From: Straminergon stramineum
Taxonomy: Eukaryota > Streptophyta > Bryopsida > Hypnales > Calliergonaceae
Assembly (NCBI GenBank): GCA_963920665.1
Contig: OY987264.1
Coordinates: 26,516,906 to 26,580,905 of the forward strand
DNA length: 64,000 nucleotides
Direction of reading: 5' to 3'
Position numbers and translations under genes: made by a program. The notes beneath the pieces were generated by a model that had not been told where the DNA came from, ran no database searches, and saw only the letters and a list, made by a program, of their open reading frames with translations. Of this stretch, positions 23,989-33,857 are shown one piece after another (position 1 is the first letter of the stretch; each line of letters opens with the position of its first letter).

Positions 23989-25157
23989 AAGAAGAGACTA
24001 AGACTGAAACACCCCTTAGACAGGGCTTCACTTTTGCAAAAATCCAACCTTATGCTTTATAGTGAATATACATCACATCACATTACATCTCAGTAAGATA
24101 GTATCAAAACTAAATGTCACCAAACAATATATTGGGTAACAATCAATCCTGAGATTATCAAAAGTGCCATAGCCCATCCATGTCTATTCACAAGTTTCAA
24201 ACATAGTAAAATGAACCCAAGTAGAATGAGTCCATGTGCTTGACAATAAAATCTTGCACCAATTCCATGCTGGAGAAATCGGATTTGAAGGCTGAGCCTC
24301 ACCTGTGCCCATCCCAAATCACACAACAAGCCAATGTTATGTCAGTGAGGTTGCACGAGGTGTCTTCAGCTACAGCCAATTGTTATCTATGTCACAAATC
24401 CATCAAACCAAGAACAAGAATTAGTGAAACAGGTCATAAGGTGGAAAAGCATCAATGTCAAAGCAAAATCCTCAATCAAATCACAAAACTACAAGTGCAA
24501 GGAGACCTTTGCCATTCTCGTGTCACAGTAGCACTCCAATAGTCAGTACACACAAACTCCACACAAAATCAGCCCGCCACAGCCAAACTCCAAAGATGAG
24601 AGACAAGGGGGAAATGGGAAGCTATTTCATGTGTATGGAATTGGAGGGAACAAATTCAAACCCAGTCATAATTAGGTAGTTGGAAGTAACTACCTACCGT
24701 AGTGGTACATGACTAATAATAAAAGCCATACCCATGTGGGTTGGGTGGGTGGTTTTTTATACACCTTAGGCCAGGTCCACTCCATTTGACCATCCCATAA
24801 AAAGATTTAATGTAGCATTGGGTCATGGGAAAAATCAAATCACAGAATAGGCTTAGAAAAACCTTAAAATATTAAAATTTTCCATAAAGCCATTTTATTT
24901 TGGTAAATTAAAGTTAACCCATAATGTGATGGACAACAACCAAATAAAAGAGTTTATGTGTTTTTGTAAATGACAAATTGGGCCATTTGACAGGACTTAG
25001 AATTGATGAAGAAAACATAGTGTTAACCATGTTACTAAGGCATAAGGTACAAGCATGAGTTTATTTGGCAAGTATTTGTATCCAAAATATAGAGTAATCC
25101 TAAATTTTGGAAAAATAAGACAATTGCCAAAGAAGAAGAAGAAGAAGAAGAAGAAGA
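23989..25157 (-). repeat. 5' direct repeat (pseudo-LTR) of the retroelement
   Basis: This is the second copy of the 1169-base repeat. It ends with a slightly longer GAA run (25132 to about 25162). The promoter of the element should lie here. No hammerhead ribozyme core (CUGANGA plus GAAA) could be assembled on either strand. Confidence 0.9.
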
Positions 25158-25162
25158 AGAAA

Positions 25163-27430
25163 CAGTGGCTAGGGTTTCAAAACCCTAAATCAATGGTGGC
25201 TACATAGAAGTGGCGGCTAGGGTTTTCAAATTCTAGTCATGTGACTTATCCTAGTCATGCACATGACTTGCTTTAGTCATGTGACTTGATGTAGTCGTGT
25301 GACTTACTAAATCTAAATATACTAAACAACTAAGTTATTTTAACAATAAAATTTGTTTCAAAGTGGATGTATGTTGCAATACAATTCTACAAAATGTTTA
25401 AAGGAAAATTGCAAGGCCTTCAACATCTATAGTTGTGGCAAAAAAAGACAACTTAACAAATGCCTTGCATCAATCAAAGTATCTATGTCTATGCACTAAA
25501 TATATAAGAGTAAAAATATTTGATAGAAACACTATTTAAAAGTATCTTTAAAGTAAAAAAAGGGATTATATTTTTATAGTCTATATCCTTCAAAGAACAT
25601 TTAAGCAACCATCTTTTAATTGCAATACAAGTACATGTATCATAGTGAGCCTCAATCTTCATATGAATAATTTTGTAACTTCTAAACGGCCCTTTAAAGT
25701 CCCTTTGTAAATATGACTTATATGACATTGTAGAGAACCTTTTTAAGAAAGAGACAAACTTCAATACATGATATATGTGAGTATTTTATCTATATCCTTG
25801 ATATTTGGAGGTCTAAAATTTTGACCTAGATTGGCCAAAATCAATTAAAACTTCTAATTTTTATAATTTGTGTCTGTTTTAGTTTAGATGTGAACCACTT
25901 ATAGTTTATCATTAGAAAAAAAAATTGTTCACTACTTAGAACACCCATTGAACAATACTTAAATATCTAACTTAGGAAATTTGAAGCCCAATAACAAAAA
26001 AATATAAATAGATGAAGGTTTGTCTCTAATTCATCCTTCAAGATTTCATCCAACATTTTCTTTTAGCCTATAAGTCTAAATTCATTTTTACTTTCAAAAT
26101 TGGATTCTAAATGTCACTACATTTCAAGTTCCCTTTTTGACTTGAATTGGATGAACTTTCGTATTTTTTTTATCTAATACTAATATTATAGAATATTGAA
26201 TTTCATTGTTCTCTATCTTCCATAATTTTTATCTATTTTTTAAAGTGTGATATGTTACTAGAATTCTCTACAAATTAACTAAGTGATCTTGAATTCAAAT
26301 TTGGATTTAATAAATTCTTAGAGGTTTGACCTAAACCTCTAATTTGTAGCACAAATATAGTTTTTACAAGAAGAGAAAAAACTAAATGCCAAATTTAAGG
26401 ACATGCCTTGGAATCTGTTTCCACCACATCTCCATTCTCCAACAATTCAACAAGTATATTGTAATTATATCATGAGGTCTGCTTTAATCCATTTTTATTG
26501 CATTTATTGTGTTTTTGTATATAACTTAAATAACAACTTTTACAACAAGAGGTATAAATTAGATATATGATCTAATTCTTTTCTTTCAACCTATTTCTTT
26601 CTACTTTTTCCTCTTTACTTTCTCTATATTATTTTCAATATTTTTTGTTTTTTTCCTTTATTTTTAGGGATAGTTTAGAATTGCAATCTTTAACTTTTAT
26701 TACTACTAACTGATTTCTAATTACTCTAGGAATCAAACAATTGTAATGACATCAACTTCATAACTGCTAACTAAATATCTACTTAAGACTTTGAAACTTC
26801 ATTTGATCAACTATGTGTATTGTAATCAACAATCTCTGTATAATACAAAGTCAAATTCCTATAAGGGGGTCATATTAATCTCCTAACCATGTTCAAAGTT
26901 TCTAGTAGTAACTTGGAACCTACACTTCTTCTTCAAACACTTAGAGACTCTCAACACAAATCGCACTCCTCGCTTACTCTTGCTTCATGACCACTTGGGT
27001 GTAAATTTTGCTCACACTCTTCTTTCTTTTTCTTGAATTAGATCTTTCCTAAGCTTCAAGTATTTTTTCTAAACTCCACAACCTTCAATCTACATTACCA
27101 ATTTAAATACATTAGGTTCCGTTTTGTATTAACCATCACAATCAATTAGCTTAATTAGTCAAACCCATGGCAAGTTCCAATATTAGGTCAAGGGAGGCCT
27201 GGTTTTCATCTTGGGTTCTAAGGCTTAATCCCACCTTCGTACTTTGGTCTGTCTATAGGCTTTTATTCCTCTCTAATTTTCCTTAAATCCTCAAAAAAAA
27301 TTCATTATCTCCTATTATTAATTACTTTATTCTTCTCTATTTCTTTTCTAATTTCTATAAATTTTTAAAATATATTAATAAAAATATAAATATATGCCAC
27401 CCTTAATTATTTGGACATGAATTCTTTAAT
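25163..27430. other. Interior of the large CACTA-type element, no gene recognised
   Basis: The first 150 bases repeat 'ggctagggttt' and 'agtcatgtgactt'. The remainder is AT-rich. The minus-strand frame at 25489-25764 (91 codons, rich in Lys, Phe and Ile) has no known domain. No transposase motif was found. Confidence 0.5.
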
Positions 27431-27971
27431 AGACACATTATACAAAAGAAAATAATTTATTTTAATAGGTATTAAACAAAGTCATGCCTTAATTCCAAGG
27501 AATGGCCTCTAGGGACAAAATATAAAAGAGTCATCTTAAATTGCCCACCTTTTCCTTAGACTTCTTCCAAAGGAAAAAAAATAACTACCAAAGAAATATA
27601 TCTATAAAATATGATTGCAAAATATGACTAAAGTGAAAGTATGACTTAGCACTCTCTAAATATATTCCTCATCCAAATTTCTTCAGGCTACCCTAAAGGA
27701 AAAAAATGTGACTATCATAGAAATTTGACTGCAAAATATGACTATTAAATATAATTGTGCATTCCTCAAATATGTTCCCCATGAAGCCCTATGAAATATT
27801 TTGGTGTTCCAAACAAATGTATACTATAAGCCCACCATGTACAAGGCCAAAATATAAGTAGTAGTCATATTTCTCTCCAAAGTATTGGCCTTCAAAAATA
27901 TTACTACAAGTAGTCACCAATCATCCTCAATCATATTTTCAAAGTCATAAAACATCCATTTTGTTTTAGTG
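27430..27971. repeat. Internal copy of the CACTA-type right end
   Basis: This block parallels 28740-29396. The words 'ttgcccaccttttc', 'tgcaaaatatgac', 'tgtatactataag' and 'gtcataaaac' occur in the same order, and it ends TTTTGTTTTAGTG, a mutated CACTA terminus. It is therefore a duplicated right end within the larger element. No matching left end with the same 3-bp duplication was found. Confidence 0.7.
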
Positions 27972-28160
27972 CTGGATAAGACAACTAATTTTCATAGACT
28001 AGAAGGCACAACCTTGCATGAAGACCTCATACCAAAGACACCCATCATGTACGATGCAGTGGAAGTAAAGCCCAATGTGGTTGCAACTGCATTGCAACAT
28101 CTGAGACATGATGACATAGAAGCAAATGACATACAATACTTTGATGTAGATTATGATTGA
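27972..28160 (+). CDS. Possible terminal exon, unrecognised protein
   Basis: Directly after the internal CACTA end (TTTTGTTTTAG, which also looks like a 3' splice site), an open frame of about 63 codons reads LDKTTNFHRL...PIMYDAVEVKPNVV...ALQHLRHDD and ends FDVDYD with TGA at 28158-28160. The composition is protein-like, unlike the flanks. The next 300 bases look like an AT-rich 3' untranslated region. It may be the last exon of a transposase or of a captured host gene. No upstream exon can be identified. Confidence 0.35.
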   Translation: MDKTTNFHRLEGTTLHEDLIPKTPIMYDAVEVKPNVVATALQHLRHDDIEANDIQYFDVDYD

Positions 28161-28739
28161 TTCCCCAATCATGGCTACAAGTGTTGTAAATGAAGTTGTC
28201 TTTCATGTTTTAATTTGAATTTTGTATATAAAATTATCTTCAATACATCACACAAAAACACACCATGTAACTATGTTGGTCTTTGTAGGAAAATGTCAAT
28301 GAAATGAATAGCATTTATCATATGATACATCAAACACCAATGTTGCCATTGCACTCTCTTACAAGATTGATCATCATTTCTTGACCTAATGTGTATATGA
28401 AAGAATAAACCCTGTATGTAATGATAATGAAGTCTACTTTTGGAATACCACTTCTAAGGACTGCCGCTGTCACCAAAAGTGTATGTGAACTTTAAAATCA
28501 AAATCCGTTTCACATGCATTTGGAGACCCTTCCCCAATCCCTTCCTACGAGATGATCTGAATATGAACCCATCTATTGTCTCTTACCATTAATTGATTTA
28601 TTTTTTTGTAATTCACTTGTAAAACCTATGAGTAATATAAATTAATGAATTGAAATATGAACATGTGGCACCTGAATTTATTAGACGCCAATTTTGTTAT
28701 AGACAAAATACACAACAAAAAATAATCTTTTTTTTAATA

Positions 28740-29396
28740 GAAATAAAAAAAAGTGATGTGTACACCCCAAGGGATGTCCCTATGGCCAAAATATGAGAAG
28801 GCCATTTTAGATTGCCCACCTTTTCTTTGGGTTGCCCACACACATACAAAAAAATAAAATATGACTACGAAATATGATTGAAGCAAAAATATGACTAGGA
28901 CCTCTCCAAGCATGTTTCCCACCAAAATTTACCTTGGGCTAACCTAAACGAAAAAAAAGTTACAACCATAAAGATATGACTGCAAAATATGATTGCCTGC
29001 AAAATATGACTACGAAATATGACTAAAGCAAAAATATGACTAGGACCTCTCCAAGCATGTTTCCCACCAAAATTTACCTTGGGCTGCCCTAAAAGAGAAA
29101 AAAGTCACAACCATAAAGATATGACTGCCAAATATGATTGCTGTAAAAATATGACTACCAAATATGATTGGACGTTCTCCAAACATGTTCCCTATTGTTC
29201 CCTATGAAGTATTTTGATGTTCCCAATGGGTGTATACTATAAGTCCTCAAAATACCATGCTAGAACATGACTAACTATCAACTTTGTAGTCATATTCTTT
29301 TCCAAGGTCTTAGGCTCCAAAAATATGACTATAAGTAGTTGCTAGTCATCTCTAGTCATATTTTCATAGTCATAAAACACTAGTTTTCTTGTAGTG
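28740..29396. repeat. Right subterminal region of the large CACTA-type element
   Basis: It holds a tandem duplication of about 140 bp. The word 'gactaggacctctccaagc' starts near 28888 and again near 29039, each followed by 'atgtttcccacc' and 'aaaatttaccttgggct'. AAATATGAC words recur throughout. The block ends in the terminal CTTGTAGTG. Confidence 0.8.
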
Positions 29397-30570
29397 CCAC
29401 TTTTCTACTTCCACGTCCTTTCTCAAGCCCCACTCCCGGTCCTACATTTTCAATGCTACGAATGCCGACGAAAATTGCATTATTCGGGCGCTTTTGGAGT
29501 GATTGGACTTTGCAAAGCATTTGTGTGGATACAAACCGATACGCCAGTGAGGTGCATCCTCGAACGTGCTTGCCGCTTGGCAGGGCCAACTAGTGGCATC
29601 TTGACAAGGAGGAGCTCAAGGCGTTTATGGTAATGAATTTGCTCATGGGAATTAAACGTCTCCCAAATCACTACAGTTATTGGAAACGTAACAACGAATT
29701 CTTGTATTGTCCCAACATCTCTAGCATTATGACAAGCCACCAATACGAAGATATCACTTGATGTCTGTACATTGTAGATGACAGTCTAGTAGTAGTAGAT
29801 GGGTAGAACGATGAGTTCAATAAGCTCCAAAAGATGCGTTGGTTGATTTTAGGATTGCAGGAGAAGTGCAAATCAAATTAGAATTTGCATCAGGAAGTTA
29901 TGGTGGATGAGACTATGATACCGTATAAAGGAAAATATCATCCTATCAAGCAATATCTTCCTAGCTAGGAAACCCACCAAGTGGGGAGTGAAAGTTTGGT
30001 GCTTGGCAGATGCCCGTTTTAAATATGTTTATGACTTTTAAATTTATACGGGATCCCTCTTCAAAGAGGCATTGGCTGGTGGAAGTCGAGGAGATGCCAA
30101 AAACGGACATGAGTTTGTCATACAACTTATAGACGATTTGCATGGCTTTTTGCATATTGTTTGCATAGACAATTATTTGACTTCTATGAGATTATTAGTG
30201 GCTCTGCAAGAGCTTGGCACATTCGGAGTAGGAATAGTTAGGATCAACCGCTTGGGCTTGCCCAAAGTCTTGTTGGATATGAAGTCATTGTCGAAGTTGC
30301 TGCAAGGCACACTCCTGTGGAGGATGCATAGTGGCCAAGACGTTGCCTATGTTGCTTTTGTGGATCGGAAGGCTATGCTCTTATCCTCTTTTTATCCACC
30401 CATTCCAAATCCACAAGAGGTGTGACCAACTGTGCGAAGGCGCATCAAAGGCATAGAAAGGAATTTGCAAACATCGCATTTGCATAAGGCATGCTATGAT
30501 TTCATGTGAGGAGTAGATGTTGCCGATCACATGTGAGGTAGCTATTCCTGTCAAAAGCGTAGCCACAAAT
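29397..30570 (+). pseudogene. piggyBac-like transposase relic, catalytic core
   Basis: In order, the translated fragments read SSPTPGPTF, DTNRYASEV, EELKAFMVMNLLMGIKRLP, SYWKRNNEFLYCP, MVDETMIPYKGKYHPIKQYL, KPTKWGVKVWCLADA and GHEFVIQLIDDLHG. They continue with CIDNYLTS, GTFGVGIVRINRLGLPK and GVDVADHM. These are the hallmark blocks of piggyBac (DDE_Tnp_1_7) transposases, including the three catalytic aspartates in VDE, DNYLTS and GVDVAD. At least five stop codons and one 1-base frameshift (near 29967) break the frame. The open part at 30072-30425 (117 codons) is the longest survivor. The protein would have excised elements at TTAA sites, and TTAA-flanked MITEs are present in this window. Confidence 0.88.
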
Positions 30571-30884
30571 TACTATAACAAAACATGGTAAAAAAAACCA
30601 TAGTCAAAATCGACTAGTACAGTTCTTTTTGCCACGTTTTTATGCAGGCCCACTACGTGCGCAACCAAAGTTTTTTGCAATTTACCACTGCAATTTTTGG
30701 AATTTCGAGGCATGTAATTTACCATTGGAAAAATATTTTCAATACCTTTCCAATGATATATTACATGCCCCAAAATTCCAAAAATTGCAATGGGAAATTG
30801 CAAAAGAAGCTAACAGCCTACTACACGCGCATGCACAAAAACGTGGCAAAAAGAACCATAGTCGACTACGGTTTTGTTATAGTG
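30571..30884. mobile_element. CACTA-type foldback MITE, copy 3, inside the piggyBac relic
   Basis: This 314-bp element has ends TACTATAACAAAACATGG (first base changed from C) and GGTTTTGTTATAGTG, with AAT (30568-30570 and 30885-30887) duplicated. It shares the central palindrome of copies 1 and 2. Deleting it with one AAT restores the piggyBac frame as SHK-stop-WHKIFFFLLDM. Confidence 0.9.
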
Positions 30885-30887
30885 AAT

Positions 30888-31234
30888 GATGGCACAAAAT
30901 TTTTTTCTTTCTCCTTGACATGTCTGTCATCAATTGTTACATTCTTAATACATTGGCATTGGAGCTACTTGGGAAGGGCCCCCAATCACATCTGCAATTT
31001 CAATTGCAACTAGTAGATGAATTGAGTTGGCCTTGGAGTTTGCAACGAGGTGCTGTGTCGCAATTCCGGTTATTGGTCCTTGGTGTGCATGGCCTAGTAA
31101 GAAGTTCGCGACTACGAAAGTGTCGATTTTGCTTGGGAGCCAAGCATACGAATATATTGTGCCTCCACTGTGGAGGTGTCTATCTTCATTTGGGCAAATG
31201 TTTTCATAGAAGTCACTACGTTCTCCGCAAGTGA
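30888..31234 (+). pseudogene. piggyBac-like transposase relic, C-terminal piece
   Basis: The frame resumes as WHKIFFFLLDMSVINCYIL, the block that follows GVDxxD in piggyBac proteins. It ends in a Cys/His-rich tail, RKCRFCLGAKHTNIL, CLHCGGVYLHLGKCFHRSH. This is the cross-brace zinc-binding C-terminal domain that recognises the element ends. A tail stop lies at about 31233. The segment is open from 30920 on, so it decayed less than the core. Confidence 0.85.
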
Positions 31235-33857
31235 GTAATCTTCAGCTACATCGACGTTCCGTGGCTCAGCTTCCTGGAGATCGACGGTCACTGAACATAT
31301 GTACAAAGGATGTTGTAATTGTCATGGAATAGTTACAATGGCGTACTAGTTTTGTTTGTATAGATATGACAGAAGTAGCCCAATATACAATATGCACTAG
31401 CATGTAGCTAGCAGCAAGCTTGTATATGATCGATACCACAGTTCTGAACCACGGTTGACGTGGTTCGAGTAGGTTGTATGGTTGCCCTTGTGGCATAGCA
31501 CATGTCCATTTCTTTATGTGATTTTTGTACAGATTGTGTAGTTCGTAGCTTTTGTAGAGTTTGACGTTCTTCTGAAGAGCGGATGGTTCGCCAAAAAAAT
31601 GTATGGAGCTCTCGACTTGGAGTCCTGTAATTATTTTAGTAATAAGACTTCTATGTTTGCTCACACTGCTTCCTCCTACTTCTGTTAGTGCTAGCCATGT
31701 GAGACAAGCATGTCACAACATCACCCTATATGCACAGCATTTATGCTTGCAGAGGGAAGCGGCAGTAGTGTTGCATTCTTGTGTTTTCGCTGTTTTAAGC
31801 GAAGTCATGAATATGATTATGAATTTTGAATTTTCTAGAGATACTACAAGAGATGGTTGGGTACCTAGGTCAAGAGCATGATTAATTAGAGTACAAAGTG
31901 AGAATTAGAACTTCTCAGGCAATGTGATTGCGGTATATGTCATAAGTGATGAACATTTGATAATCAGTTTACTCATTGCCACGAGTAGCTTCTTGAATTT
32001 GGATAGTACAGTTGGATTTTAACCCTGACGACTTCTTTTGTCTTTGTTTGATTTGCAATGATCTCTCATGAAGTGAAATTGTTGGCGACAATATTCTTAA
32101 ATGTCAATGCACACATAGTTGTAGTGGATACGGCTTTCATACTATACACTTGGCTTCTTTTGGAATGGATCAGAATCGCATATCTTTGCTAATGTGGAGA
32201 TTTAGTACTTCTATTTGGAATTTCCAAGTGTTGTTGTTCTTGTCATTTTTGAAGACTGAATTTGAAGGTCCATTGGATTGTAGCTCTTGAAGCTCGCGAT
32301 TTTTTCCAAAGAGAAGGGCGAGACTTTGCCCAAAGAGTTAGAACTTCATGAGCATGGCAAGAGTGTGAGTAAGACCCCAAGAGGTCAAAGACCCGGACTA
32401 CTTCAATGCTTCTTTTCTAAGAGAAACCGCTAGTAATTGATGGTGAGGAGGATCTAATGACGGTTGGAAGGCATTAAGAAGTGAAGGATGCCATGCAACA
32501 TGCTTGGACTTGCTATGAGAAACATGCCTGGGGCATGGATGAACTTAAGGTGCATATAGACTTGCAATTGCCATGAAGATGTGAAAGTTGCAGGGTGTCT
32601 GATGTTAGACCGTTTAGAGCAGTACCTATTCAAAAATAGATTCCTTTGTAGGTAATTCGAGAAATTTGTCCTATAATTGTGAAGGAAGTTCATCTATCGT
32701 TCTCTTGCTTGCCCCTCAACTACCAATGTTGCAAAGTTTTGTGGTGTGGAATCTAGTAAGTACAGCACGTAGGTTATTACTGATTGTAAAGCTTTTCTAT
32801 CCAATTTGTAGGGTTTCTGTGATACACACATTTGACATTTGTATTGTGATGCTTAGGGCTAGTGATTTCGTGCAAAATGGAATTCCTGTTGTGTTGTTGC
32901 TTACGTGTTTGACTTATCTAGCGTTGGTCCAAGAATGGAGAGATTCAGTCTGCAAGGCTAGGAGCAACTGTAACAAATTCCTTGGAAACTTTATATATTA
33001 TGGATGCCTCACATTTTTATAGTACATCAGATTTTTATATAGCCATGTATGTTCTCAAGTACAGCTCGGACGACATCAGCAATACTGGATTACTCGAGAA
33101 GGGTAGCGTTGAAGTAAAAAACGGGCTGCTGGGCATGCTACAAGACATGACTTTTCCTTTCCGCGGTCAAGTTGACAGCTCAACATCGAACTGCCCGAAC
33201 ATGCCTTTACCTTGCACTCCAACTACGAACTTGACATCGCAAGCTCTCCATCGCCCAAGCTTCTGACGATTTATTTGATTTCTCACGCCACCTGTATTCC
33301 TGAACTCACACGCTTCAATTGGCCTATTTTTGCTTATTTTTCCGGACCCTGAAGCTCTGTCTAAATGAATGAAACATGAAAACGGATGGCTCTGCCCGTG
33401 AAAGTCAACAGCATGCAATCCTTAGTCAAACCTTATAATCTTTCAATCGGTAATTCGTTTTCTAGGAATCCTTCTTGTTCTGCATAGCACGATGATTAGC
33501 CCTCAAGATCATACGGTTCATTTCTCTGTTGCACTAAAGGGTTAATTTGGTGCAAAGGGCCGCTAAATCGCTAAAAAAACCCGGTGCCCTTGGTGTGAAT
33601 GTACCCTCAGGCGTTAAGTATCACTGAATGTTAGTGAACCCACCATATTATCACCGAATCATTTCAGTCGCCTTCCCCCTGTGACTGTACAGAGGTGAAA
33701 CCCAATGCGAAGGACGAATATGATGCGAAGGGCGAATCCTGAAACCCTAATCCTGAAGTGACAAAAGTTTTCTCTGGGAGCATTGGTGTGGGAGGAGCAT
33801 TGCGGAGAGGCGATCGAAATTCTCGCAATTCGATTTTCGCAATCCTCGCAAAGCATC
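31235..33857. other. Intergenic DNA upstream of CSN3
   Basis: Overlapping short frames on both strands (for example 31266-31664 minus and 32666-33022 plus) have no recognisable domain. The 3' end of the piggyBac element should lie in its left part, but no CCC...TTAA terminus was found. The last 300 bases before 33858 are more GC-rich and probably contain the CSN3 promoter and 5' leader. Confidence 0.4.

Larger units (their letters stand above)
18581..25157 (-). mobile_element. Penelope-like two-ORF retroelement with long direct repeats
   Basis: The element runs right to left on the minus strand: 5' direct repeat (25157-23989), ORF1 (23871-22249), reverse transcriptase ORF (22062-19885), short spacer, 3' direct repeat (19749-18581). 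The repeats lack TG...CA ends and there is no protease, integrase, RNase H or tyrosine recombinase, so it is not a standard LTR or DIRS element. The reverse transcriptase resembles the Penelope-like side of the family, where such repeats are called pseudo-LTRs. No GIY-YIG endonuclease is visible. A GAA run ends each direct repeat. The repeats appear identical, which points to a recent insertion. Confidence 0.7.
16448..29396. mobile_element. Large non-autonomous CACTA-type element with a nested retroelement
   Basis: The left end is CACTACAACAAAATGG followed by TTCTTTTATGACTAC. The right end read inward is CACTACAAGAAAACTAG followed by TGTTTTATGACTATG. CCA occurs immediately outside both ends (16445-16447 and 29397-29399), as a 3-bp target duplication. 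Both subterminal regions are full of 'gtagtcatattt'/'aaatatgactac' repeats, the usual transposase-binding architecture of CACTA elements. No transposase (TnpD/TNP2-like) frame is visible inside, so it looks non-autonomous. About 6.6 kb of its 12.9 kb is a later retroelement insertion. The element interrupts the piggyBac-like relic. Confidence 0.8.

Noticed and set aside
18581..25157. Classification as an ordinary LTR retrotransposon
   Set aside because: The direct repeats lack TG...CA ends. No protease, integrase or RNase H is encoded, and the RT motifs are of Penelope type.
27430..27971. 27971 as the true right end of the large CACTA-type element
   Set aside because: The base triplet after it (CTG) does not match the CCA before 16448, whereas the end at 29396 is followed by CCA. 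In addition, the piggyBac frame is restored only with 29396.
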